Origin: Clostridium sp. SM-530-WT-3G
Lineage (GTDB): Bacteria; Bacillota; Clostridia; Clostridiales; Clostridiaceae
Reading direction: 5' to 3'
Length of the DNA: 64,000 nucleotides
Assembly (NCBI RefSeq): GCF_012843905.1
Contig: NZ_JABAGC010000005.1
Coordinates: 1-64,000 of the forward strand
Shown here: positions 1-9,638 of the stretch, piece by piece
How positions within the stretch are numbered: position 1 is the first letter of the stretch
How the letters are laid out: every line of letters starts with the position of its first letter
Made by a program: the position numbers and the translations under genes
The notes under the pieces: model-generated
The model's input: the letters and a program-made list of their open reading frames with translations, nothing else
Told to the model about the DNA's origin: nothing
Databases searched by the model: none

Positions 1-287
1 TTACAGGATTTTAAGTGCATTTTTTATCTGTAAATATTGGTAATTTAGTTGTCAAGCGCAGTTTTTAGTGTTGAGCCGTTTTTTTATTTTATATATTTTT
101 AATCAGTATTTGAATTTATATTATTTTGTGTAAGGAAATTTTTGATTAATAATTAATAAGTACAACTTTAAAATGTTTTGTATTTTAAATAGCTTAATCT
201 TAAAAATAAGGACATAAAATTATTTTCATAAATGCTAAAAATTGTTAATATAATCTAATAGGGATAAATATAAACAAGGAGGATATG
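1..287. other. AT-rich upstream region without a visible gene
   Basis: No open frame with a ribosome binding site is visible here on either strand. The first 40 bases hold a weak inverted repeat (ttacagga and tctgtaa) that could be the tail of a terminator for a gene outside the window. The last bases carry the AGGAGG at 277-282 that serves the next gene. Confidence 0.4.
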
Positions 288-761
288 ATGAGTAACTATA
301 TGTCTGAGTATGAAGAATACTATAAAAATATAAATAAAAAAAATAACGATAATCAGAAATCAAGGTATCTTCCTTTACATCAAAAAAATAGTAGGAGTAT
401 TTATTCAATTGGAAGAAGTAATGAACAAGTACGATATTTTTCAAAAGAGTATTGGGTTAGAAGAATAATAAGGGAACTTTCATGTGCTCTTGTTATATTG
501 ACTATATTTATATGCCTTAAATATATTAAAAATGATTATATACAAAAAGCATATATATGGTCAAAAGGAATTATAACAAGTAGTTTTAATTATGATGAAA
601 TGATTGAAGCATTTAATAATTATGAATTTGGTACATTTAGAATAAAAGAATTAAACATTGGAGGGTTTACTGTAGAAGATTTAAAGTCAGATAAGATAAA
701 TAGAAGAATAAGTAATACTATAAATTATCTAAAAAGCTTAATAAATACACAAAGGGTATAG
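288..761 (+). CDS. single-pass membrane protein, truncated SpoIVFA/M23-like
   Basis: A 157-residue protein with a polar, Tyr/Asn/Lys-rich N-terminal half, one hydrophobic segment near residues 60-80 and a short extracytoplasmic tail. AGGAGG at 277-282 fits the ATG at 288 better than the ATG at 285. It sits directly before a SpoIVFB-like protease, where related clostridia, from memory, have a SpoIVFA-like protein with a C-terminal M23 (LytM) peptidase domain. The cytoplasmic, membrane and proximal parts resemble that arrangement, but the chain ends before any M23 domain, and no HxxxD or HxH metal motif is present. It may be a shortened partner or inhibitor of the downstream protease. The family assignment rests on context and layout, so it is tentative. 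Confidence 0.6.
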   Translation: MSNYMSEYEEYYKNINKKNNDNQKSRYLPLHQKNSRSIYSIGRSNEQVRYFSKEYWVRRIIRELSCALVILTIFICLKYIKNDYIQKAYIWSKGIITSSFNYDEMIEAFNNYEFGTFRIKELNIGGFTVEDLKSDKINRRISNTINYLKSLINTQRV

Positions 762-804
762 TATGAATTTAATTATTAGTTCAGTAATAATATAGGGGTT
801 AAAA

Positions 805-1659
805 ATGAGAAAATGGCTTAAAGTATTGATGATTGAATTACTAGTTCTGATTTGGATTTCTGATTTTAATGCATCAATATTAATCAGCTTTTTATGGATA
901 ATATTACATGAGGTAACTCATATATTAGTAGCATGTAGATTTGGATGTAAATTTAACAGTATAAATATTGGTGTACTGGGAGCAAAAGCAGAATTGATAG
1001 ATATTGATGAACAAAGTGAAAGAAATAAGCTTTTAATATACTTATCTGGGCCATGTTTTAATTTATTTATTTCCGTATGTATGTATTGCATATATCAATA
1101 TTTTAATTATGATTTTTTTTATAAGTGCATAATTATTAATTTGTGTTTAGGAGCATTTAATTTGTTACCTGCCTATCCTCTTGATGGATCAAGAATTTTT
1201 GAAATATTATTGGTTAAAAAATACCTATATAAAAAATCGAAAAAAATAACTGAAATTATCAGTTTTAGCATTTCGGGAGTATTATTTTTATTATTTAATA
1301 TAATGCTTTTATTACATAAGGTAAACATAACACTGTTCTTAGCATCTATACTTATGGCATATACAACCTTTTTAGAGAAAGAAAAGACAATGTATATTAT
1401 CATGGGAGATATGTTCAAAAAGGTTAGAAAATTAAAAAATCATAACTATATGGAGAATAAATCTATTTCTATTTATTATAAGAATGGGCTTGTTAATGTT
1501 CTGACTCTAGTTGATAAAAATAAATTTAATAGTTTTTATGTGTTAAATGAAGATATGAAATTTCTTGGAATAATTCATGAAGATGAACTTATAATGGCAT
1601 TAAAGGAATATGGAAATATAACTTTAGAAGATTATATAAAAATAAGAAAAAAGCACTGA
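805..1659 (+). CDS. SpoIVFB-like site-2 protease (M50 family)
   Basis: A polytopic membrane metalloprotease of 284 residues. The zinc motif HEVTH lies at residues 35-39 inside the first hydrophobic region, and the second M50 motif, NLLPAYPLDG, lies near residues 119-128 with D127 as the third metal ligand. The N-terminal half carries the membrane segments; the last 80 or so residues are soluble and may take the place of a CBS-type domain. In Bacillus, SpoIVFB cleaves pro-sigma-K in the mother cell, and position after a SpoIVFA-like gene supports that role here, but other M50 proteases share these motifs. The stop codon lies inside the following terminator stem. A 43-bp gap separates it from the preceding gene, so they are probably cotranscribed. 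Confidence 0.8.
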   Translation: MRKWLKVLMIELLVLIWISDFNASILISFLWIILHEVTHILVACRFGCKFNSINIGVLGAKAELIDIDEQSERNKLLIYLSGPCFNLFISVCMYCIYQYFNYDFFYKCIIINLCLGAFNLLPAYPLDGSRIFEILLVKKYLYKKSKKITEIISFSISGVLFLLFNIMLLLHKVNITLFLASILMAYTTFLEKEKTMYIIMGDMFKKVRKLKNHNYMENKSISIYYKNGLVNVLTLVDKNKFNSFYVLNEDMKFLGIIHEDELIMALKEYGNITLEDYIKIRKKH

Positions 1660-1712
1660 TATTAGAATCAAAAAGTTCAATAGAATTCTAATTATTAGTG
1701 CTTTTCTTTTAT
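1648..1712 (+). terminator. intrinsic terminator overlapping the end of the M50 gene
   Basis: Arms 1648-1668 and 1685-1705 pair over about 20 bp and are followed by cttttctttt. The TGA stop at 1657-1659 is part of the 5' arm, so the last codons of the protease gene also build the terminator. Confidence 0.75.
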
Positions 1713-1798
1713 AAATTTTGAATTAATTATGACTTATTGTGGGAACAATAAGAATATTCCCATGAGGAGTTAATTGTGTTAGAATAGGGATATCAATT

Positions 1799-1837
1799 AA
1801 GAAGTATAATAGAGTGTTTTATACTTCTTTTATTTTT
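1799..1837 (+). terminator. second hairpin terminator in the same gap
   Basis: aagaagtata (1799-1808) pairs with tatacttctt (1820-1829), followed by a T-rich run. It lies about 90 bases after a complete terminator, so it either backs that one up or ends a short independent transcript starting in 1713-1800. A small stem, cttattg/caataag, is visible near 1733-1752. Confidence 0.55.
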
Positions 1838-1911
1838 GAAAATAGGAAAATGAAGTACATGATTTACGCGTAATTAAGCTAGGCTTAATTATTTAAGGAG
1901 GAAATATATTA

Positions 1912-3777
1912 ATGAACAGAGTTTCAGATGATATTTTATTTAAAGTTGAGAAACCAAGTAGATATACTGGTGGAGAAATGAATGAAATAATAAAAGATCC
2001 TAAAGAAGTTGATATTAGATTTGCATTTTGTTTCCCAGATGTCTATGAAGTTGGTATGTCACATTTAGGAAGTAGAATTTTATATCATACTATAAATTTA
2101 AGAGAAGATACATATTGTGAAAGAGCATTTGCACCATGGCCAGATATGGAAGAATTAATGAGAAAAAATAATATTCCATTATTTACATTAGAAACTAAGG
2201 ATGCTTTAAATGAATTTGATATGCTTGGATTTACACTTCAATATGAAATGAGTTATACAAATGTTTTAAATATGCTTGATATGTGTAATATCCCTATAAG
2301 AGCATCACAAAGAGGAGAAGATGATCCTATAGTTATGGCTGGAGGCCCATGTGCATATAATCCAGAACCATTATATGATATCGTTGATTTCTTTGAAATT
2401 GGTGAAGGTGAAGAAATGATGAACGATGTCCTTGATGTTTATAAGAAGTATAAGGGCAAAGGAAAGAAAAAAGAATTCTTAAGAGAAATATCTAAAATAG
2501 ATGGTATCTACGTACCTTCATTATATGATGTTACTTATAATGAAGATGGAACTATAAAAGAGTTTAAGCCTAAATATGATGATGTTCCAGCAGTAGTTAA
2601 GAAGAGAATAGTAAATAACTTTACTAAAGTTCCATTCCCAACTAATATAATAGTTCCTTACACTGAAATAGTACATGACAGAATAGTTTTAGAACTTTTC
2701 AGAGGATGTACAAATGGATGTAGATTCTGTCAAGCAGGGATGATTTACAGACCAGTAAGAGAAAAAACTAAAGAAGAATTATTAGAATTATCTAGAGAAT
2801 TAGTTAAGAATACAGGATACGAAGAAATTTCACTTTCATCATTAAGTACATGTGACTATTCAGATATAAAAGGGTTAGTTCATGATTTAATGGATGAAAA
2901 TCAAGAGAAAAAAGTTGGAGTTGCACTTCCTTCCATAAGAGTAGATGCATTTTCAGTTGACCTTCTTAATGAAATTCAAAAGGTTAGAAAAAGTGGATTA
3001 ACTTTTGCACCTGAAGCTGGTTCTCAAAGAATGAGAGATATTATAAATAAAGGTCTTACAGAAGAAAAAATATTAGAGGCTGCAACAAATGCATTTGAAG
3101 CAGGATGGAAGACACTTAAGTTATACTTTATGGTAGGACTTCCATATGAAGAATTAGATGATTGTAAAGCAATTGGTGAGCTTGCAGAAAAAATAGTTTA
3201 TAGATATAAACAAGTTCCAAAAACAAAAGGAAATAATAAGGGATTAAAACTTACAGTAAGTACATCAATATTAGTTCCAAAGCCATTTACACCATTCCAA
3301 TGGGCTCCAATGGCTAGAATTGAAGATGTTAATAAGAAGATTAATGCCGTAAAGAGCTCAATTAAGAGTGGATGCATAACTTATAATTATCATGAACAAA
3401 AGACATCAGTTATGGAATCTGTGTTTGCTAGAGGAGACAGAAGATTATGTGATGTTCTTGTAAAAGCATTTGAAAATGGTGCTAAATTTGATGGATGGGG
3501 TCAATACTTTAAATATTATGTATGGTTAGATGCATTAAAAGAATGTAATTTAGATGTTGATTTCTATGCTTATAGAGAAAGACAATATGATGAAATACTT
3601 CCTTGGGATTTCATAGATATTGGAGTAAACAGAAGATATCTTGAAATTGAAAATGAGAAAGCTAAGAAAGTACAATTAACTAAAAACTGTAGAGAAGGCT
3701 GTACAGGATGCGGAATTGATGTAAACTTTAAAGAAGGAGAGTGTTTTGAAGGTGCGATACTTACTAAAATTCACTAA
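1912..3777 (+). CDS. B12-binding-type radical SAM protein (TIGR03960 family)
   Basis: A 621-residue radical SAM protein. The N-terminal 200 residues are the B12-binding-like region of the family, and the iron-sulfur motif FRGCTNGCRFC places cysteines at 266, 270 and 273 (CxxxCxxC). The C-terminus ends in a small Cys-rich stretch (CREGCTGCGI). The start is supported by AAGGAGG at about 1895-1901. Its substrate is unknown; the family occurs almost always with a DUF2344 partner, which overlaps it here by 32 bp, so the two probably act together. Position ahead of RNase G and ribosomal protein genes hints at RNA modification, but that is inference from neighbourhood. Confidence 0.9.
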   Translation: MNRVSDDILFKVEKPSRYTGGEMNEIIKDPKEVDIRFAFCFPDVYEVGMSHLGSRILYHTINLREDTYCERAFAPWPDMEELMRKNNIPLFTLETKDALNEFDMLGFTLQYEMSYTNVLNMLDMCNIPIRASQRGEDDPIVMAGGPCAYNPEPLYDIVDFFEIGEGEEMMNDVLDVYKKYKGKGKKKEFLREISKIDGIYVPSLYDVTYNEDGTIKEFKPKYDDVPAVVKKRIVNNFTKVPFPTNIIVPYTEIVHDRIVLELFRGCTNGCRFCQAGMIYRPVREKTKEELLELSRELVKNTGYEEISLSSLSTCDYSDIKGLVHDLMDENQEKKVGVALPSIRVDAFSVDLLNEIQKVRKSGLTFAPEAGSQRMRDIINKGLTEEKILEAATNAFEAGWKTLKLYFMVGLPYEELDDCKAIGELAEKIVYRYKQVPKTKGNNKGLKLTVSTSILVPKPFTPFQWAPMARIEDVNKKINAVKSSIKSGCITYNYHEQKTSVMESVFARGDRRLCDVLVKAFENGAKFDGWGQYFKYYVWLDALKECNLDVDFYAYRERQYDEILPWDFIDIGVNRRYLEIENEKAKKVQLTKNCREGCTGCGIDVNFKEGECFEGAILTKIH

Positions 3778-4453
3778 AGAAGAAAATATTAAATTTATAT
3801 CACATTTAGATGTGTTAAAAACAATTCAAAAAAATATAAGAAGAGCAGAACTTCCAATAGAATACTCAAAGGGATTTAATCCACATATGAGTACATCAAT
3901 AGCTCAGCCATTATCAGTTGGAGTATATTCAAGTGGAGAATATATGGATATGGTTTTAGAAAGAGAAATGGATGAGAATGAAATTATAGATAGATTAAAT
4001 AAAACTGCACCAAGTGGAATTAAATACATAAGCGCTTTGGCTATTCCTTATGTTGAAGGTGAAAAGAAAGTACCACAAGCAATGGCTATGATTGATGCAG
4101 CAAGATATACTATAAAAATAAAATATTCTGATGTTTCTAATTTAGAAAATGAAATGAATGAATTACTTTCTAAACCAGAATGGAACACTATAAAGAAGAG
4201 TAAAAAAGGTGAAAAAGAAGTAAATTTAAAGAACTTTATAAAAGAATTAAATTTCTGGATTAAGGATGAAGTACTAGTGTTAAACACATTAATAAGTACA
4301 GGAAGCAGAGAACATTTAAGTGCAGACTTATTAGTTAAGTACATTCAAGAAAATACATCAAATGCACTTGTGGATTCATTTGTAGCGATAAAAAGAGAAG
4401 AAATGTACTTTTATAAGGGAGATAAACTAGTTCCATTATATAAGTGCGTATAA
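3746..4453 (+). CDS. DUF2344 (TIGR03936) partner of the radical SAM protein
   Basis: A 235-residue soluble protein that starts inside the end of the preceding gene. The start is a TTG at 3746, supported by aaggagag at about 3733-3740. The N-terminus (residues 1-60) contains FISHLDVLKTIQ and EYSKGFNPHMSTS, typical of TIGR03936/DUF2344. The family is often fused to or adjacent to TIGR03960 radical SAM proteins, so translational coupling here fits a complex or a paired reaction. No catalytic residue can be assigned from sequence alone and the biochemical function is unknown. Confidence 0.88.
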   Translation: MKVRYLLKFTKEENIKFISHLDVLKTIQKNIRRAELPIEYSKGFNPHMSTSIAQPLSVGVYSSGEYMDMVLEREMDENEIIDRLNKTAPSGIKYISALAIPYVEGEKKVPQAMAMIDAARYTIKIKYSDVSNLENEMNELLSKPEWNTIKKSKKGEKEVNLKNFIKELNFWIKDEVLVLNTLISTGSREHLSADLLVKYIQENTSNALVDSFVAIKREEMYFYKGDKLVPLYKCV

Positions 4454-4530
4454 GATGCAAATACAAATATATAAATGCATATAGGATATAAGTACAGATA
4501 AACTAAGAAAAAATAAGAAACCCAAAGATT

Positions 4531-4576
4531 CAGTTAACAGTTAACAGTTACTTGTTAACTGACAACTGTTTTTGTC
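4531..4576. repeat. dispersed palindromic repeat, gttaac family
   Basis: Contains cagttaacagttaacagtta followed by ttgttaactgacaactgtt and a run of five T. The arms fold into an imperfect hairpin. It can act as a terminator for the DUF2344 gene. Related copies lie at 9003-9054, 33897-33950, about 34700-34714 and 58537-58565. Confidence 0.7.
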
Positions 4577-4608
4577 CATTGTAAATTGGGATGGAGATGT
4601 ATTAAAGT

Positions 4609-6057
4609 ATGAAAGAGATTTTTATAGAAAGAAGAGAGAAAATTCTAAGAATAGCTGTAAAATCTAATAATGAGCTTGTTGAAAGTATAGTGGAAGAAAA
4701 GGCAAATCAACCTATTATAGGAGAGATTTATAAAGGTAGAATAAAAAATATTATACCTGGAATGAATTCAATATTTGTTGACCTTGGATTAGAAAAAGAG
4801 GGCTATATGTATTATAGCGAAGAACTAAAAAGTATGAATGTTAAAAAAGGTGATGAGATTTTAGTTGAAGTCATTAAAGAACCTATTAATGACAAAGGGG
4901 CTAAATTGACTCATAAAGCATGTATTCCGGGTAAATATGTAGTTCTTAACTGTTATAGAGAGGGGATAGATTTTTCTAGGAGAATAACTGATAATAATGT
5001 TAAAAAATTCATTCTAGACAATGTAGAGCCTTTACAGAATGCAGGGATTACAGTGAGAACCGAAGGCGCAGATGTTGAAATAGATGTACTTAAGCGAGAA
5101 ATAAATAAGCTATACGATGAATTTAAAAAGATAGATAAGCAGATGAAATATTCATCAAATCTTAAAAAGCTTTATGGTGAAAATCTAACTTTAAATAAAG
5201 TACTTATGAATTCAAGCTTAAATGAAAATATAAAAATTTATGTGGATAATGAAGAAGATTTTCAATATGTATCTGATTTTGTAAAAGGTGAAGAAAATTT
5301 TAAGGTTAATTTATATGATGGATATAGAAATTTATTTGATTTTTATGGAATAGAAAAAGAATTGCTAAAGCTTAGACATAATAAAGTGAATCTTCATTGT
5401 GGTGGTTCTATTGTAATTGATAGAACAGAAGCTATGTATGTAATAGACGTTAATAGTGGGAAAAACATTAAGGAAAGAAACTTTAACAAAACAATATTAG
5501 AAACAAATCTGGAAGCTGCAAGAGAAATTGGTAAGCAGATAAGACTTAGAAATTTAAGTGGAATAATTGTAATAGACTTTATAGATATGAGAGATAGAAG
5601 CCAAAGGACAGAAGTTATGGCTGTACTTACAGAAAGTCTGAAAGATGATAAAGGAAATGTTAAAATATTTCCGTTTACCGAGCTTGACCTTGTTCAAATA
5701 GCTAGAAAGAGACAAGGAAAGAGTGTATATGAATATATGGAAGAAAAATGTGATTTATGTAAAGGTAGAGGAATTATTCTGAAGTTATCATATATAGAAG
5801 GATTAATTAAAAGTGAAATAGTTAGAATGAAAGAAGAAAATTCTATAGATTGTTTCAAAATAGAAATTGATAGTGTTTATAAGGATAGAATTCAAGAAGA
5901 TATATTTACTTTCATGAAAGAAATAGATGGTATTGATAAGGAAATATACTTAATGTATGTAGATGGAATAGAAGGCTATAGAATAGAACCACTATTGTTT
6001 CAAGCTCAAAAAGATAATTTAGAAAAGTATAAAGTTACTGCAATTGAAAAAGCTTAA
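4609..6057 (+). CDS. rng: ribonuclease G (Rne/Rng family)
   Basis: An endoribonuclease of 482 residues, close to RNase G length and lacking the long scaffold tail of RNase E. The S1 RNA-binding domain is near residues 35-115 (IYKGRIKNIIPGMNSIFVDL). The two catalytic aspartates of the family are D280 (in VIDVNSGK) and D323 (in VIDFIDMRD). The zinc link CDLC is at C381-C384. Family members process the 5' end of 16S rRNA and degrade mRNA. It directly precedes rplU, a common clostridial arrangement, but a promoter and leader lie between the two, so the ribosomal genes can be expressed separately. Confidence 0.93.
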   Translation: MKEIFIERREKILRIAVKSNNELVESIVEEKANQPIIGEIYKGRIKNIIPGMNSIFVDLGLEKEGYMYYSEELKSMNVKKGDEILVEVIKEPINDKGAKLTHKACIPGKYVVLNCYREGIDFSRRITDNNVKKFILDNVEPLQNAGITVRTEGADVEIDVLKREINKLYDEFKKIDKQMKYSSNLKKLYGENLTLNKVLMNSSLNENIKIYVDNEEDFQYVSDFVKGEENFKVNLYDGYRNLFDFYGIEKELLKLRHNKVNLHCGGSIVIDRTEAMYVIDVNSGKNIKERNFNKTILETNLEAAREIGKQIRLRNLSGIIVIDFIDMRDRSQRTEVMAVLTESLKDDKGNVKIFPFTELDLVQIARKRQGKSVYEYMEEKCDLCKGRGIILKLSYIEGLIKSEIVRMKEENSIDCFKIEIDSVYKDRIQEDIFTFMKEIDGIDKEIYLMYVDGIEGYRIEPLLFQAQKDNLEKYKVTAIEKA

Positions 6058-6081
6058 ATTGTGATTTAAAATAAATTAATT

Positions 6082-6109
6082 TTGCTTTACAAGTAGAGAA
6101 TAATATGAT
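6082..6109 (+). promoter_or_regulatory. sigma-A type promoter for rplU operon
   Basis: TTGCTT at 6082-6087 and TATGAT at 6104-6109 with a 16-bp spacer lie just upstream of the L21 leader. This is the only good match between rng and rplU. Confidence 0.55.
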
Positions 6110-6115
6110 ATCATG

Positions 6116-6200
6116 GCATTTGTAAACCGCACACGTAAGGTTTTTTGTAAAACAAAGTTAAATCTTTGTACCAAAAGTGGCGAGACCGTTATGAGGAGGT
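6116..6200 (+). ncRNA. L21 leader (ribosomal protein autoregulatory leader)
   Basis: The untranslated stretch before rplU contains aaccgcacacgtaaggtt and, 40 bases on, agtggcgagaccgtt just before the ribosome binding site. ccgcac/gtggcg-like pairing brackets an inner stem (acaaag/ctttgt). This layout matches the leader found before rplU in many Firmicutes (L21 leader family), which is thought to bind L21 and repress the rplU-prp-rpmA operon. The boundaries are approximate; a covariance-model match to that family would confirm it. Confidence 0.72.
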
Positions 6201-6206
6201 GTTTTA

Positions 6207-6518
6207 ATGTACGCAGTATTAAAAACAGGTGGAAAACAATACAGAGTTCAAGAAGGAGACGTAATATTCGTTGAAAAATTAAACGCTGAAGTTGATTCTA
6301 CAGTTGAATTAAACGAAGTTTTAGCAGTAGGAACTGATGCAGGTATCAAAGTTGGTACTCCAGTTGTTGAAGGAGCTAAAGTTGTAGCTAAAGTTGCAGC
6401 TCAAGGTAAGGCTAAGAAGGTTATAGTTTTCAAGTATAAAGCTAAGAAAGACTATAGAAGAAAGAATGGACACAGACAACCTTACACTAAGTTAGTTATC
6501 GAAAAGATCGAAGCATAA
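6207..6518 (+). CDS. rplU: 50S ribosomal protein L21
   Basis: A 103-residue, lysine-rich protein of standard L21 length. It begins [14 protein letters not shown] and ends with the [11 protein letters not shown]-type motif (here [19 protein letters not shown]), both hallmarks of L21, which binds 23S rRNA in the large subunit. AGGAGG at about 6192-6197 sets the start. It is the first gene of the rplU-prp-rpmA operon, with only 4 bp to the next gene. Confidence 0.98.
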   Translation: MYAVLKTGGKQYRVQEGDVIFVEKLNAEVDSTVELNEVLAVGTDAGIKVGTPVVEGAKVVAKVAAQGKAKKVIVFKYKAKKDYRRKNGHRQPYTKLVIEKIEA

Positions 6519-6522
6519 TATT

Positions 6523-6909
6523 ATGATTACGGTTAAGATTAACGAAAAACAAAGTAAGATTGTTGGTTTCGTAATGGATGGCCATGCGTTATCTGATGGT
6601 AGAGATTTTTCAAGTGATTCTGCACTTGTTGGAGAGGCATTTGATTTAATCTGTAACAGTGTATCTGTTCTATCTCAAAGTGTAATAATTGGCTTGGATG
6701 AAGTTTTAAAACTAAATTCAACTTACGAAATTAAAGATGGATACCTAAAATTAGATCTTCAGGATTTTAATGCTGAAGAGCTAGACGAAGCACAAGTTTT
6801 GCTAAGAACTTTTGAAAAGAGCCTAGAAAGTGTTATTTTAGGATTTGATCAAATAGTAGGTAAAAAGAAACGTAGGGAATATATAACTTTAATTAAAGAG
6901 GAGGTGTAG
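6523..6909 (+). CDS. prp: Prp, ribosomal-processing cysteine protease
   Basis: The small cysteine protease always found between rplU and rpmA in Firmicutes; it removes the N-terminal extension of L27. The chain has 128 residues. The catalytic histidine is H21 in MDGHAL, and the best candidate for the nucleophile is C44 in [13 protein letters not shown]. The C44 region fits the family pattern (D-I-V-C-x-A-V-S). The spacing between H21 and C44 is 23 residues, about twice what I recall for Bacillus and Staphylococcus Prp, because of an inserted [10 protein letters not shown]-like stretch. Stop and next start are 4 bp apart. Confidence 0.92.
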   Translation: MITVKINEKQSKIVGFVMDGHALSDGRDFSSDSALVGEAFDLICNSVSVLSQSVIIGLDEVLKLNSTYEIKDGYLKLDLQDFNAEELDEAQVLLRTFEKSLESVILGFDQIVGKKKRREYITLIKEEV

Positions 6910-6913
6910 TCAC

Positions 6914-7213
6914 ATGCTAATTATGAACCTTCAATTATTCGCTCATAAAAAAGGGGTAGGTAGTTCTAAGAATGGTAGAGACTCTGAATCAAAGAGATTA
7001 GGAGTTAAATCTGCTGACGGACAATTTGTTCTTGCTGGAAACATCCTTGTAAGACAAAGAGGAACTAAGATTCATCCAGGTGAAAATGTTGGAAAAGGTA
7101 AAGACGATACTTTATTCGCTAAGATCGATGGAGTTGTTAGATTCGAAAGACTTGGTAGAGATAAGAAGAAAGCAAGTGTTTACCCAGTAGACGTTGAAGC
7201 AATAGCTGAATAA
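6914..7213 (+). CDS. rpmA: 50S ribosomal protein L27 with Prp-cleaved extension
   Basis: A 99-residue L27. The N-terminus [20 protein letters not shown] contains the LQLFA/HKKG junction that matches the Prp cleavage motif of Firmicutes; the mature protein would start at the histidine after A11. The body carries [12 protein letters not shown] and [10 protein letters not shown], typical of L27, which reaches the peptidyl transferase centre. The start at 6914 keeps the full cleavable extension and has GAGGTG at 6900-6905 in front. Its position right after prp fits the protease-substrate pair. Confidence 0.97.
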   Translation: MLIMNLQLFAHKKGVGSSKNGRDSESKRLGVKSADGQFVLAGNILVRQRGTKIHPGENVGKGKDDTLFAKIDGVVRFERLGRDKKKASVYPVDVEAIAE

Positions 7214-7225
7214 TTTTATTTAAAA

Positions 7226-7257
7226 TAAAGCACTCTTAGTTTTAAGAGTGCTTTTTT
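7226..7257 (+). terminator. terminator of rplU-prp-rpmA
   Basis: aaagcactctta and taagagtgctt form a strong short hairpin followed by six T residues, 13 bases after the rpmA stop. Confidence 0.9.
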
Positions 7258-7330
7258 AAATGTAAGTATAAACTTTTTTAAAGTGGATAAAGTTTATAGT
7301 GTATAAGTGTAATGCATAAGCTTAAGAATA

Positions 7331-7430
7331 GACAATGTACAATTGACAATTTATTTGTAATAATTAGATTAAATTATAAATTCAATAAGTCTAATATTAA
7401 AAGACTTATTGTGAATTGTGCATTGTAGAC
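7331..7430. repeat. nested palindromic intergenic repeat
   Basis: gacaatgtacaattgacaat (7331-7350) pairs with attgtgaattgtgcattgta (7409-7428), 17 of 20 positions complementary. Inside it a second stem forms between aagtcta- and -aagactt (7387-7408). The roughly 100-bp cruciform carries no coding sequence and lies between two operons. A fragment of similar sequence (tccattgtaaattg) follows the repeat at 4575. Confidence 0.6.
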
Positions 7431-7461
7431 ATAAATCATTTAGTGGTAAAGTAAAATTAAG

Positions 7462-7489
7462 TTGAGCATTACTTAAGTTGTGATATAAT
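7462..7489 (+). promoter_or_regulatory. promoter candidate for obgE
   Basis: TTGAGC at 7462-7467 and TATAAT at 7484-7489, 16-bp spacer, about 210 bases upstream of the obgE start. Confidence 0.5.
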
Positions 7490-7602
7490 ATATTATATTT
7501 TTTATAGAATATTCACTACAGATTAAAAGAACATAAGTTATTTTATTAAAAAAACAGACTATCTAAAAATTGAAAAATTTTAATAATTATTCACACTTAT
7601 AA

Positions 7603-8988
<1,386 letters not shown>

Positions 8989-9002
8989 TCAGTGAATTTA
9001 GC

Positions 9003-9054
9003 CAGTTAACAGTTTTCGATTAACAGTTAACTGTTCCTTGTTAACTGTTAACTG
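9003..9054. repeat. dispersed palindromic repeat, gttaac family
   Basis: Two runs, cagttaacagtt and aacagttaactg, face ttgttaactgttaactg. The copy lies in the 91-bp gap between obgE and yhbY, so it would be transcribed within that operon and could form a hairpin without a T run. See also 4531-4576. Confidence 0.7.
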
Positions 9055-9079
9055 AAAATGGGTTTTAGGAGGAAATGAA

Positions 9080-9382
9080 ATGATTACAACAAAACAAAGA
9101 GCTTATTTAAGAGGATTAGGAAGTACTTTAACACCAATATTTCAAATAGGTAAAGGTGGAATTGAAGAAAACTTCTTAATACAAGTTTCTCAAGCGTTAG
9201 AAGCCAGAGAATTAATAAAAATAAAAGTTTTAGAAAACAGTGGGTTAGATACTAGAGAAGCTTCAGATGCAATCTGTAAAGCACTTAAGTGTGAAGGAGT
9301 TCAAGCAATCGGAAATAAGATGGTACTTTACAAACAATCTAGTAACGTTAAAAAGAGAAAAATAGAATTACCTACAAAATAA
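9080..9382 (+). CDS. yhbY: YhbY-family RNA-binding protein (CRM domain)
   Basis: A 100-residue protein formed almost wholly of one CRM domain. It begins MITTKQRAYLRGLGSTLTPI and contains the family's GKGGI loop (residues 25-30). CRM proteins bind pre-50S particles; in E. coli and Bacillus the homolog copurifies with ribosomal precursors. The start has GGAGGAAATGAA in front. Its place after obgE fits a shared role in ribosome assembly. Confidence 0.92.
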   Translation: MITTKQRAYLRGLGSTLTPIFQIGKGGIEENFLIQVSQALEARELIKIKVLENSGLDTREASDAICKALKCEGVQAIGNKMVLYKQSSNVKKRKIELPTK

Positions 9383-9395
9383 TTGTAAGTAAGAT

Positions 9396-9437
9396 TAAAA
9401 ATAGAGTCATAGTATAATCTATGGCTCTATTTTTATG
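9396..9437 (+). terminator. terminator after yhbY
   Basis: aaaaatagagtcatag pairs with ctatggctctattttta, 14 bases after the yhbY stop. The symmetrical A and T runs make it potentially bidirectional. Confidence 0.85.
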
Positions 9438-9638
9438 TAGTATATTATATAGTAATTCTACTATTAATCAATAAATATATAATATATTTCTCATGGGAAG
9501 CAACAATATTGGTATAGAGTCTATTATATTACAGAAATTTTTTATATTTAGTATATGATGATATAATATGATTAGCAAATTAAATAGTTATGGATGGTTA
9601 AAACCAAGTAATTGTTTTTACTATGGGAGGACAGAATT

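Noticed and set aside
15-444. Tyr/Phe-rich minus-strand frame opposite the first gene
   Set aside because: Composition is that of reverse-complement AT-rich coding sequence and the plus-strand gene has the AGGAGG.
1173-1418. 81-codon minus-strand frame inside the M50 protease gene
   Set aside because: Antisense shadow within a well supported gene.
6539-6721. 60-codon minus-strand frame within prp
   Set aside because: Antisense shadow of prp with no ribosome binding site.
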